A DNA stretch of 64,000 bases from Chryseobacterium paludis. GTDB lineage: Bacteria > Bacteroidota > Bacteroidia > Flavobacteriales > Weeksellaceae. The notes below the pieces were generated by a model. The model saw nothing but the letters and a program-made list of their open reading frames with translations, did not search any database and was not told the origin of the DNA. Of this stretch, positions 18,450 through 26,884 are shown in pieces (within the stretch, counting starts at the first letter, position 1; each line of letters opens with the position of its first letter). The DNA lies in the NCBI RefSeq assembly GCF_025403485.1, contig NZ_CP099966.1, positions 3,695,001 through 3,759,000 on the forward strand, written 5' to 3'. A program made the position numbers and the translations under genes.

Positions 18450-18478
18450 GAAAATGGGATTTTTAAATAGATTTATTT

Positions 18479-19843
18479 TCAAAAGACCTTCTCTTGATTC
18501 CATGTGTCCTCTATTTCCTCCAGGGTTTTTCCTTTGGTTTCAGGAACTTTTTTCCAGATAAACAGGAAAGCGATTATTGCAATGACCATATATAACCAGA
18601 AAGTATAAGAATTACCTATAGTTCCTATAAGTACCGGAAAGGTTTGGGACACTAAAAATACAGCTAACCACAGAAAAAATGTGGCAACGGACATTGCTGT
18701 AGCACGCGCCTTCGTAGGAAATATTTCGGCAATAACAACAAAAGCAAGAGGTCCCATTGACATTGCAAAACAAGCAATATACCCCAGAATTGCAATGAGT
18801 ATCAAATAGCCTTGTTGTTGAATGTAAAACCCCCACCCAATAATAAACAAACAAATAGCCATACCTGAAATACCAAATAGCAACAGCTTTTTACGTCCCC
18901 AGGTATCAACATACTTTATAGCTACAAAGGTGAAAATTACATTAATGATACCTACCAAAACAGTTTGCATAAATGCAGAATCTGATCCTACACCTGTTGA
19001 TTTGAAAATTTCAGGTGCATAATACATGATGGCATTAATTCCGGTAATCTGTGAGAATATGGCGAGTAGTATACCGATAAATAATGCCCGTTTTAGTTTA
19101 GGTTCTTTTAGAATAGAAAAAGAAAAAGGCTTTTCATCTTTCAACGATGCGGTAATGGAATTTAATTCTCGTTGTGCTATTATTGGCCCGTTGATCTGAC
19201 TTAGAATAGCCAATGCCTCAACGTTCCTTGCTTGTCCGGCCAGCCAACGAGGACTTTCGGGCACGGTAAGCAATAACAATATAAAAATAATAGAAGGTAT
19301 AACTCCTGAACCAAACATCCATCGCCATCCGGTTAAGATATTCCAGGAGTCATTATGAATTCCGGCGATATAGGCATTTACAAAATAAATAACTAAAATA
19401 CCAGATACAATCCCAAGTTGAAATATTGAAATCAACCGTCCTCTTATTGCAGCAGGTGCCATTTCTGAGATATACATAGGAGAGAGCATAGAAGCGATAC
19501 CGATGCCCATACCACCTATAATTCGGAATACTACAAAGAGCCAAAGACTCGGCGCAAGTGATGTCCCTATAGAAGAAATAGTAAACAATAACGCTGAAAG
19601 CATGAGTACTTTTTTACGACCGACACGGTCACTAAGTGCTCCGGAATACATGGCTCCTATGATACAGCCTAATAAAGCACAGGAAGCAACCCAGCCTGTC
19701 ATAATATCAGATAAGTGATAATAAGTTCGCATAAAGCCAATAGCTCCGGAGATAACAGCAGTATCATAACCAAATAATAAGCCGCCTACAGATGCCACCA
19801 GAGTTGCTTTATAGATCATATTAGAATTTACAGTTGATTGCAT
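18479..19843 (-). CDS. MFS sugar porter (XylE/GlcP-like proton symporter)
   Basis: Twelve-helix inner-membrane sugar transporter of 454 residues. Sugar-porter signatures are GGLLFGYDTAVISGAIG at the N-terminus, DRVGRKKVLM in loop 2-3, PESPRWLAGQ before the central loop, the QITGIN segment of helix 7 and VPETKGKTLEEIE after helix 12. It is the last gene of the minus-strand operon, five bases after the isomerase fusion. The context (GH38 mannosidase, ROK kinase, mannose-6-phosphate isomerase) makes mannose the likely substrate, although the family also moves glucose and xylose. Its 3' end lies 29 bases from the convergent GH65 stop, with no obvious terminator between. Confidence 0.93.
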   Translation of the reverse strand: MQSTVNSNMIYKATLVASVGGLLFGYDTAVISGAIGFMRTYYHLSDIMTGWVASCALLGCIIGAMYSGALSDRVGRKKVLMLSALLFTISSIGTSLAPSLWLFVVFRIIGGMGIGIASMLSPMYISEMAPAAIRGRLISIFQLGIVSGILVIYFVNAYIAGIHNDSWNILTGWRWMFGSGVIPSIIFILLLLTVPESPRWLAGQARNVEALAILSQINGPIIAQRELNSITASLKDEKPFSFSILKEPKLKRALFIGILLAIFSQITGINAIMYYAPEIFKSTGVGSDSAFMQTVLVGIINVIFTFVAIKYVDTWGRKKLLLFGISGMAICLFIIGWGFYIQQQGYLILIAILGYIACFAMSMGPLAFVVIAEIFPTKARATAMSVATFFLWLAVFLVSQTFPVLIGTIGNSYTFWLYMVIAIIAFLFIWKKVPETKGKTLEEIEDTWNQEKVF

Positions 19844-19848
19844 GTGGT

Positions 19849-21603
19849 TTATTTTAAAACTTTATTGGTGATCATATTTGTACGGACACTTGCTTTTATG
19901 GTAACACATTCTTTACCTATACTTTCACCATATGGGGTAATAGTATAAGCTCCAACATGGGCCGGAACAATAAAAGTTTCGGCATAATGAATAATGTATG
20001 GCTCAAAACTTAGGTCTGGACTTTCTACTATTACCTCACGCCCATCCACGAGATTCAGGACATTGACAACATCTTGGGTGTGGTGAACTACTTTTTTAGT
20101 AAACCAATGTCTTCGGGTTTCAATAAACGATGATGCATCCAGCCCGGTACGTTCTTCACGCCAACCATCTCCCTCAGCAACAGGCTCAGTAAGATTTAGA
20201 ATATTTTCTTTTGTCCATGATGAGGTGCGATCCCATTGTATTACATTTCTACCATGTTCCAGTGATATAGGTCTTGGTTTGCCATCCAGTCCCATTCGTC
20301 CCCAATCCCAAAGCTTAAATGTAAAAATATAGGGTGTTGCGCTAATTTCTAATACCACAGAATTTGCTCCTGAACAATGTACAGTACCTGCAGGTATAGA
20401 TACGTGGTCATGTTTGCGGACAGGCCATTTTTGTACATATTGTTCTGCATCAAAAGGGATTTGATCATTTTGGGCTATTTCCAGCTGCTGCATCATAGAA
20501 TCAGGATCAACACCTTCTTTTAGACCCAGATATACAAAAGCATCTTCTTTGGTATCCAGCATATAATAGCTTTCATCCTGCGTATAAGGCATCCCGAATT
20601 TTTCTTTAATATATTCTTTCAGTGGATGTACCTGCAGACTTAGATTGCCTCCCTCCATGGTGTCCAGAAAATCAAAACGAATAGGGAATTCATCTCCGAA
20701 TCCATCGTATACTTGTTTTCCCAATAAAGCTTCCGATTGGAAAAACACTAAATTAATGGAAGGTATTTCTACCACCTGATTACCAAAACCTAACAACAGG
20801 CTGTTTTCTTCGGGAACACAATCGAATCCCCATGCATAATTGGGAAGGCTTCTGTCCAGGTCACAAACTTCTTTCAGCCACTGACCGCCCCAAGGGCCTG
20901 GATCAAAAAAAGGAACGACCCTGAAAGGAGCTTTTACTGTTTGCTGAAGTGCGTCAAATAGAGCAGTAGCACTTATCATTTTGGGTTGATTGAGTAATGT
21001 AGTGTCCAAAACGAAGTTACAATTATTCAGTATTCTTTTCTTATAGTGGTCACAGACACGCCAATCTACAAAGTAGGCATGTTTATATTGATATGCAAAA
21101 GAGTCGGTATAATTGAATCTACCAAGATTACAGGCTGTATTTTTACGATAACGCATCTGTATTTCCCATCGTGGCATATCAGCATAGATCGTGAGATCAG
21201 GTTTTTTTGCAAGCAAAGTGGCACCCGGACCAACCACTACAGTACAGCCATTAATATCAGCGATCTGGTTTTGAAATTCAGCTATTGTAGAAGGATCAAA
21301 ATAATCTTCCAATTTCAGAGGTGCGATATAACCGAATACCGGATCATCCGTGACATAGGGTTGCACCATTGCTGCTATTTCGTGCTCTGATTTCATAGCT
21401 TGCTGCGTATTGACAAGCAGTTGAGGATTTAAGAATTTCTGTAATGAGGTAATGATCTCTTCCACAAATACACCCGGATAACATTCCACTGCGATTACCT
21501 TAGGAATATCTCTTTTTAATTGTTCTGCAATGTTTTCCCATCCTGCCATACAATGGTGATCTTGTATTTCAACGACAGGGAATTTATTAAAATTTGATTT
21601 CAT
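19849..21603 (-). CDS. Class I mannose-6-phosphate isomerase with N-terminal kinase-like domain
   Basis: Fusion of 584 residues. The C-terminal part (about 225-584) is a zinc-dependent class I phosphomannose isomerase: GPWGGQWLKEV, LSLQVHP (Gln324, His326), DESYYML (Glu344) and IPAGTVHCSG (His409) supply the four metal ligands. The first 215 residues are not part of a standard ManA. They look like a P-loop nucleoside-kinase fold that has lost its nucleotide-binding motif: VIAVECYPGVFVEEI sits where a Walker A would be, and LTIYADMPRWEIQMRYRK resembles the arginine-rich lid of uridine kinases. That reading is inference. The role in the operon is conversion of mannose-6-phosphate to fructose-6-phosphate after the ROK kinase. 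Spacing to the neighbours is 5 and 32 bases. Confidence 0.88.
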   Translation of the reverse strand: MKSNFNKFPVVEIQDHHCMAGWENIAEQLKRDIPKVIAVECYPGVFVEEIITSLQKFLNPQLLVNTQQAMKSEHEIAAMVQPYVTDDPVFGYIAPLKLEDYFDPSTIAEFQNQIADINGCTVVVGPGATLLAKKPDLTIYADMPRWEIQMRYRKNTACNLGRFNYTDSFAYQYKHAYFVDWRVCDHYKKRILNNCNFVLDTTLLNQPKMISATALFDALQQTVKAPFRVVPFFDPGPWGGQWLKEVCDLDRSLPNYAWGFDCVPEENSLLLGFGNQVVEIPSINLVFFQSEALLGKQVYDGFGDEFPIRFDFLDTMEGGNLSLQVHPLKEYIKEKFGMPYTQDESYYMLDTKEDAFVYLGLKEGVDPDSMMQQLEIAQNDQIPFDAEQYVQKWPVRKHDHVSIPAGTVHCSGANSVVLEISATPYIFTFKLWDWGRMGLDGKPRPISLEHGRNVIQWDRTSSWTKENILNLTEPVAEGDGWREERTGLDASSFIETRRHWFTKKVVHHTQDVVNVLNLVDGREVIVESPDLSFEPYIIHYAETFIVPAHVGAYTITPYGESIGKECVTIKASVRTNMITNKVLK

Positions 21604-21635
21604 TCCGTACTATTTCGTTTATTCTATTGTTTTTA

Positions 21636-22574
21636 TTAATTGGATATCAAATGTGCCATACCTAATAAAGCAGCTGTCTGAGGAAATTCTGCTGTTTCAA
21701 TTTTTACAGTTCCCCAAGGCGTCCACGTGTGAGCTTCAACTTGTTTTCTTATATAAGGGATGATTTGAGAACCGCTCGCCATGATTCCACCAGAAAGTAT
21801 AAGTGCTTCCGGATCATAAGCATGGATCAGATTAATAGCACATGCAGACCATGCCTGAAGACTTTGATCGCGTATTTGTAATGCTGTTTTATCTCCCTCT
21901 TCTGCCAAGCCGAAAATCAATTCATAGTCAACTTCTGGAATGGAGGCAAGTCTGCTTTCTGCGAAATTTTTATCAGAATTTATGATGGTTGCAAGATTCC
22001 AGGTAGAAGCTTCTGTTTCTACACATCCTTTATTGCCACAATTGCATAACCCTCCTTTGTAATTGATAACCGAATGCCCCCCCAGTATACCCGCAGTGAA
22101 ATGCTTGCCTCTCAGCAATTGCCCTTCCATGATAGCTGCGCTTCCTATTCCTGTTCCCAGAGTCATGAGAACAATATTATCGTAATCCTGTGCTTTCCCA
22201 TATTTCCATTCTCCCAGTAATGCAGCACGTGCATCATTTTCAATAAAAAATGGTAGGTCAAATGCCTGTAGGCACCATTCTTCTAAATTAATTTCTGGAG
22301 CATCGCCAAATTTTTTATCAATAGAAAGTATTTTTTTCTGATGATTGTCCACAATACCGGGAGAGGCAATGCCTAATCCGGCAATACCTGTCAAAGAAAG
22401 TCTTTCCTGTAACAGTAACTTCTCTACAGTTTCCTGTATATAGGGTAGCCGTGATCTAAGACCATTATTGGAATTAGCATCGATGGAAGAAGAGGCCAGC
22501 AAAGAATTATTATATACTATACCTATTTTAATTCTGGTACCTCCCATGTCTATGGTAATGACTGGTTTTGACAT
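21636..22574 (-). CDS. ROK-family sugar kinase, probable mannose/glucose kinase
   Basis: Cytoplasmic ATP-dependent hexokinase of the ROK family, 312 residues from the ATG at 22574 (MSKPVITIDMGGTRIKIG); a TTG 13 codons upstream would overlap the GH38 end and is less likely. Motifs are DMGGTRIKIG (phosphate 1), IENDARAALLGEW (sugar binding), LGTGIGSAAI (phosphate 2), and the zinc cluster CNCGNKGCVETEAS with the Glu that contacts the sugar. No helix-turn-helix is present, so it is a kinase and not a ROK repressor. It sits between GH38 and the isomerase, so mannose to mannose-6-phosphate is the most economical role. Glucose or N-acetylmannosamine cannot be excluded. Confidence 0.9.
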   Translation of the reverse strand: MSKPVITIDMGGTRIKIGIVYNNSLLASSSIDANSNNGLRSRLPYIQETVEKLLLQERLSLTGIAGLGIASPGIVDNHQKKILSIDKKFGDAPEINLEEWCLQAFDLPFFIENDARAALLGEWKYGKAQDYDNIVLMTLGTGIGSAAIMEGQLLRGKHFTAGILGGHSVINYKGGLCNCGNKGCVETEASTWNLATIINSDKNFAESRLASIPEVDYELIFGLAEEGDKTALQIRDQSLQAWSACAINLIHAYDPEALILSGGIMASGSQIIPYIRKQVEAHTWTPWGTVKIETAEFPQTAALLGMAHLISN

Positions 22575-22590
22575 TCTGGTTGCTTTTATG

Positions 22591-25500
22591 TTATGGGATT
22601 GCTTTAATTTCAATAACGTCCATACCTGATAAACTAAATGTTTCGTTAGCTGAAAATACTTTGCCTGTTTTAGGGTTGATCAGTTTTGATGGTTTTAATT
22701 TCCCCCATTTGAACGCAGTATTCTGTTCTTTTTCGTCAGGGTTATAAAGTCTTATAAGAAAACTATGATCTTCCTGCGGTGTTACACTTGTCACTACAAT
22801 TTTATCGTTGTTCATCTGAAAAAGACTTCCCTCGATAGGTGCTTTTTCACGAACGTGAATTGCGATGAGAGGCTGTGTGAAAGCGGCTGCATACTTTTCA
22901 TTTTCCACAGCATTAAAAGTACCGTGTGGACGAAGTGCGTAGCGATAGTGTACCGGCCCCTCCTGATCTGCTTTGTAATTGGTATGCCAATAGTTGTTCA
23001 TCGCATAACTGAACCAATTAGTGGTGCCAGGTGTGCCTTTATCTTTCCACTTTTTATGGCTGTTATCAATAACCATTCTTTCATCTATCATTTCCGAAGC
23101 TTCAATTAATGGTGTTTCTAATAACATCCATTGCATACCCTGCTGTCCAAAAGAAGCATCTACCCAACGGCGGCTGTACCAATAATCCATATTGGAACCC
23201 GGAAGCTGATCAGTAAGATATTTCATAATACCATAACCCGCATCTACTGTAATGTTTTTGAATCCTGCATTGAAAGGAAAACCAAAATGAACCGATTCCT
23301 TAGTACGGACAGACTTTTTATCTATAATATTTTCTAATGCTACTTCATCATTGTCAACAAACAGCGTAATAATTTTCTCGAGTTTGTTAGCTCCTGGTGC
23401 TTCTGATGTTAATGAGATCTTAGCCATTACAGGACCATTTTCCAATACTTTTACCTGCACATTCGAATTAGATAATGCTTCTTTCGGGTCAGATCCAGGT
23501 ACATACCAATAACTATTTAAACCCTGGTTGTTAAAGCTTCCAGCGTAATTCGTTGTCCCATTATCTGTAAAATGAGTAATACTTCCTGTTTTATTATCCC
23601 AGATTAATGTTACCTTTCCATTAGAGATACTATTGGAAGTAATTGAAAAAGGACTTGCTTTAGGAGATGTAGATTTTATAATGGTATAGGTTGAAGAACC
23701 TAGTGGTGGAATATTTTTCGCAATAAATGCCATAGTTCCATTTTCCAGTTTTTGTAATGGCATCATGTTACCAGCAGCATCCTGAACAGTATTACCTTGT
23801 GTAGTTGCTGGAATGATCGCTGTGCCACTGCGTATCCAAGATGATGTGTTGAAAACAGCTATGGTTTTAGATGCCGGATCTGTCAATGGGTGTAATAGAT
23901 CCGTTTCAAGTTTGTTTGTCTGTGTACTGCCATCAAGAGAAAATTGTTTTTTTACCTGCCATTGATCTTTAACGAAAGGAAGATCTGGGGCTGTAATACT
24001 ATTAAATGCTCCCCATGTATGTTCATGAAAAAGGATTACGTTTCTCCATGCTTCATAAAAGTTTTGATTATTATATTCAAGAGGATTTAACATTGAGTAG
24101 AGTGTTGTGATCTGTTGCAGTTTCAGGCTGGTGTTTCTGTTAATTCCTTCTTCCTTGGCTGTAGACATAGCTCCGTCTTCCCAGTGAGGGCTGATATCAC
24201 CTTTTACAACTGGAATCTGATCTCCATATTTTTTTTCAAATACTTCAAACATCTTTTCATTTGTACTCAGTACGATTTTAGGTGAAGTATATTTTTTATT
24301 CCACTCATCTACAAATTTTGAAATAGAAGGATCTATTGGTCCATTATCTGATACAATATTATAACGCCATTGAACCATGTCGTATGGATAATTGTTTTTC
24401 GTAAGATCATCAAGATATTCTGATATTTTTTTCTGACCATTGTCAAATACTCCTCCAGGATGTATACCGTGCCAGGAAGAATAACCTCTTCCAGCAGTCC
24501 AGAATAATATTTTTTCCTTACCGGATGGTGACTGCCACCAAACAGGTTTATCTCCCCAGCTTTTCACAAAATTACCCACACGATCACCCAGATAAGGATT
24601 GGTCTTTCCCAGGTAGTTAGGACCGCTGGAAAAGTACTTTACTCCTGCGGATGTAAGAGCAGGAACTAAAGACCAAGCAAATCCTGGAACGTCCGACATC
24701 ATGGCGCTGTTAATTTTAAAACCATATTCTTTTTCCAGTTTTTGTGCATATTCTGTATAATGGAATAATTCCTCCGGCTGACTGAGCCCTGTTAAAATAT
24801 TACCATACATCGCGGAAAGACCAATATTTCCTTCTTTTACAGCTTTTACAAAAGATTCCTTCTCCTCACGAGTTGCCTTTTGCATAAAGTTTTCTACGTC
24901 CCAAAGAGCCTCAACATTATATTTAAAACGAGCCTCTTCAGGGAGGTTTCGGGTTTCCTCAATCATCTTGAGAGCATCATAGATATTTTTGGTATGGATT
25001 CTTTCTACTTCTGATTGTAAATGGGAATACCCGACATCAGTGTGGGAGTGATGAATAAAATATAAAGTACGCGGGACAACAACTCCAGCTTCAATGGTTT
25101 TCCGAAGAAGCTCCTTTTTTCCTGAGCTAACGGTTAGTAGCACATTACCTCCTTTTGGTGAGAGTGAAACAGGAATGTCGAATGTTTTGATACCATCAGG
25201 CATAACAAAAGAGAAGGAGTCTTTATGATCGATTTTAGCCGTTATTTTTTGCTCCGGACCGAAATGTAATGTGGTAAGGGTGATAAGACGCTTACCATCT
25301 TTTAAAATAAAGGGTGTTGGACTGGCATCTATTTTTTCCTGAAAAGTAAATTTGTAGGTCATAAACCAATCTCTGCTATCCTGAGCCTGTCCTACGAGTT
25401 TTAGACGAAGTGGCTTACCAGGTGTTATTTTATGGGTTGGTATACGGAGGTAGGCAATGCCATAAGAGTCTTTCAATCCATCCATTTTTGTTTGGTGGAA

Positions 25501-25929
25501 TACAAAGGCTGTACTATCAGCTGCCTTGGCAATCCAATCTGGGCGTTGATTCGCTGGATAGGTAGTTAGAGTTAACGCTTTTTGGTCATTAATATATAAA
25601 TCGAAATTACGAATTCCTCCGCTACTGCCTGACGAGTGAGAAACCAGCCAGTTAAAATATACATAAGGCTCCTTGCTTTCCGTTGGTGCTGGTGCTGTTT
25701 CCCATTCAATGGTTTTAGCGCCATCAGTTGTACGGGTAAGTAGTGCGCGGGTAGCGTGATCTGGAAATGCTGAAAAATAATCGATATTTTCACCACTTAT
25801 TTCACGGGCGTAGCCATTCGTTGCTTGAACATTGCCAAAAAAAGGAACCTTTTTCTGAGCATAAATAAAGTTGCCTGTCATAAGAAAAGACATCAGCAAA
25901 AGAAAATACTTGTTGGACATGGACTTCAT
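22591..25929 (-). CDS. GH38 alpha-mannosidase, exported, with N-terminal extension
   Basis: Zinc-dependent retaining alpha-mannosidase of 1112 residues. The signal peptide ends near FIYAQ (residue 25). About 260 residues of beta-rich sequence precede the catalytic barrel, which begins near residue 288 with LYFIHHSHTDVGYSHLQSEVE. His296 and Asp298 are the zinc ligands, and Asp413 in MMSDVPGFAWS is the probable nucleophile. WRNVILFHEHTWGAFNS carries a further His near the active site. The C-terminal beta domains (about 680-1112) follow the GH38 layout. The N-terminal domain makes it longer than typical cytosolic GH38 enzymes. It is the first enzyme gene after the regulator, 52 bases downstream, and would release mannose for the kinase, isomerase and porter that follow. 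Confidence 0.93.
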   Translation of the reverse strand: MKSMSNKYFLLLMSFLMTGNFIYAQKKVPFFGNVQATNGYAREISGENIDYFSAFPDHATRALLTRTTDGAKTIEWETAPAPTESKEPYVYFNWLVSHSSGSSGGIRNFDLYINDQKALTLTTYPANQRPDWIAKAADSTAFVFHQTKMDGLKDSYGIAYLRIPTHKITPGKPLRLKLVGQAQDSRDWFMTYKFTFQEKIDASPTPFILKDGKRLITLTTLHFGPEQKITAKIDHKDSFSFVMPDGIKTFDIPVSLSPKGGNVLLTVSSGKKELLRKTIEAGVVVPRTLYFIHHSHTDVGYSHLQSEVERIHTKNIYDALKMIEETRNLPEEARFKYNVEALWDVENFMQKATREEKESFVKAVKEGNIGLSAMYGNILTGLSQPEELFHYTEYAQKLEKEYGFKINSAMMSDVPGFAWSLVPALTSAGVKYFSSGPNYLGKTNPYLGDRVGNFVKSWGDKPVWWQSPSGKEKILFWTAGRGYSSWHGIHPGGVFDNGQKKISEYLDDLTKNNYPYDMVQWRYNIVSDNGPIDPSISKFVDEWNKKYTSPKIVLSTNEKMFEVFEKKYGDQIPVVKGDISPHWEDGAMSTAKEEGINRNTSLKLQQITTLYSMLNPLEYNNQNFYEAWRNVILFHEHTWGAFNSITAPDLPFVKDQWQVKKQFSLDGSTQTNKLETDLLHPLTDPASKTIAVFNTSSWIRSGTAIIPATTQGNTVQDAAGNMMPLQKLENGTMAFIAKNIPPLGSSTYTIIKSTSPKASPFSITSNSISNGKVTLIWDNKTGSITHFTDNGTTNYAGSFNNQGLNSYWYVPGSDPKEALSNSNVQVKVLENGPVMAKISLTSEAPGANKLEKIITLFVDNDEVALENIIDKKSVRTKESVHFGFPFNAGFKNITVDAGYGIMKYLTDQLPGSNMDYWYSRRWVDASFGQQGMQWMLLETPLIEASEMIDERMVIDNSHKKWKDKGTPGTTNWFSYAMNNYWHTNYKADQEGPVHYRYALRPHGTFNAVENEKYAAAFTQPLIAIHVREKAPIEGSLFQMNNDKIVVTSVTPQEDHSFLIRLYNPDEKEQNTAFKWGKLKPSKLINPKTGKVFSANETFSLSGMDVIEIKAIP

Positions 25930-25938
25930 TTTATGATT

Positions 25939-25962
25939 ATATGTTAGAATGTTTGAACATAT
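25939..25962 (-). promoter_or_regulatory. Candidate operator upstream of GH38
   Basis: ATATGTT (25939-25945) and AACATAT (25956-25962) are perfect arms separated by 10 bases. A second half-site ATGTT at 25949 makes ATGTTTGAACAT a two-base-spaced inverted repeat with the right arm. It lies between the regulator stop and the GH38 start and could be the target of the GntR/UTRA protein. A single occurrence was seen, so this is tentative. Confidence 0.3.
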
Positions 25963-25981
25963 TGAATTTAAAAAAAATAAA

Positions 25982-26743
25982 TTAGCTCTCAGCAGATTTA
26001 TTGATATCGATAGTATAAGTGAATTTATCCGAACGATAATAGCCTATATTATATTCTACAGGTTTCCCATTGATATCATAAACAAAACGTTCGCGTTTCA
26101 ACAACGGAAAAGTAGCAGAAACTTTTAGTTTCTTTCCTATTACAGCACCAGCCTGACAAGCGCTTATGTTTTCCCGGGATCGATGCACGATAATTCCATA
26201 TTGTTCCTGTAGCATACTATACAATGGGATATTAAAATCATCTTTTTTATCAATACCAATTCTTGGATGAAAATAGCTTTCAAAATATACAATTGGATCC
26301 CCTGAGTTCTCTCCCTTCAACTTAGAAAGCTTAAATATTTTTTTATCAGGTGTACAATTAAAGAAATTACATATTTCTTCATTGGGCTGTATCATTTCCG
26401 TCTTTAGTGACTGGTTGATCACATTGATGCCTTTTTCCAGCATTTCCCGCGTAAAGCTATACCAGTGATCAAGTCCTGTTACCAGACTTTTCTTTTCAGA
26501 TATTCGGGTTCCGACACCTTTTTTACGAACAATAAGTCCTTCATGCTCCAATTTATTGGTTGCCTGTCGGATCGTATTCCGGGAAACTCCCCAAAGATTA
26601 GCCAGATCCACTTCCTTTGGTAATAAAGCTCCTTTTTTATACACTTCCATTTTGATCAGTTTGCGGAAAAGCTCTTCTACCTGTACATGTAGTGGTAATT
26701 TGCTGTTGTGATCAATAGTAAAGTCTTTAGTTAGTATGTTCAT
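25982..26743 (-). CDS. GntR-family (HutC/UTRA) transcriptional regulator
   Basis: DNA-binding repressor-type protein of 253 residues. The winged helix-turn-helix occupies about 15-80 (LPLHVQVEELFRKLIKM, then LANLWGVSRNTIRQATNKLE as recognition unit and VRKKGVGTRIS as wing). The UTRA ligand-binding domain spans about 90-245 and typically senses a sugar phosphate or small metabolite. It heads the minus-strand GH38-ROK-isomerase-porter operon, so mannose-6-phosphate or another hexose phosphate is a plausible inducer. Bacteroidota glycan loci are more often run by hybrid two-component systems, SusR-like or ECF sigma/anti-sigma pairs; none of these is in the visible part of the locus, although one could lie upstream of base 1. 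Confidence 0.93.
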   Translation of the reverse strand: MNILTKDFTIDHNSKLPLHVQVEELFRKLIKMEVYKKGALLPKEVDLANLWGVSRNTIRQATNKLEHEGLIVRKKGVGTRISEKKSLVTGLDHWYSFTREMLEKGINVINQSLKTEMIQPNEEICNFFNCTPDKKIFKLSKLKGENSGDPIVYFESYFHPRIGIDKKDDFNIPLYSMLQEQYGIIVHRSRENISACQAGAVIGKKLKVSATFPLLKRERFVYDINGKPVEYNIGYYRSDKFTYTIDINKSAES

Positions 26744-26830
26744 ACATATGATAAAGTGTAAAGGTAATAATTTTTTAATTCCAGATTGATTTTTTTTTAA
26801 TTAATTCAAAATATGGTTCATTTAAATTGA

Positions 26831-26858
26831 AAAACAGCACCAATATTGATGCTGTTTT
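26831..26858 (-). terminator. Intrinsic terminator of the HMA-TonB receptor gene
   Basis: On the minus strand AAACAGCA (26857-26850) and TGCTGTTT (26839-26832) form an 8-bp stem around a 10-base loop, followed by a short T-run. It is 27 bases after the receptor stop and insulates the glycan locus regulator from that gene. Confidence 0.75.
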
Positions 26859-26884
26859 GTTGATATGATTTAAATAATTAAGAT

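Noticed and set aside
21046..21390. A 114-codon open frame on the plus strand opposite the isomerase fusion
   Set aside because: It lies wholly inside a conserved gene on the other strand, has no ribosome-binding context or family resemblance, and is Ile/Cys-rich as expected of antisense frames.
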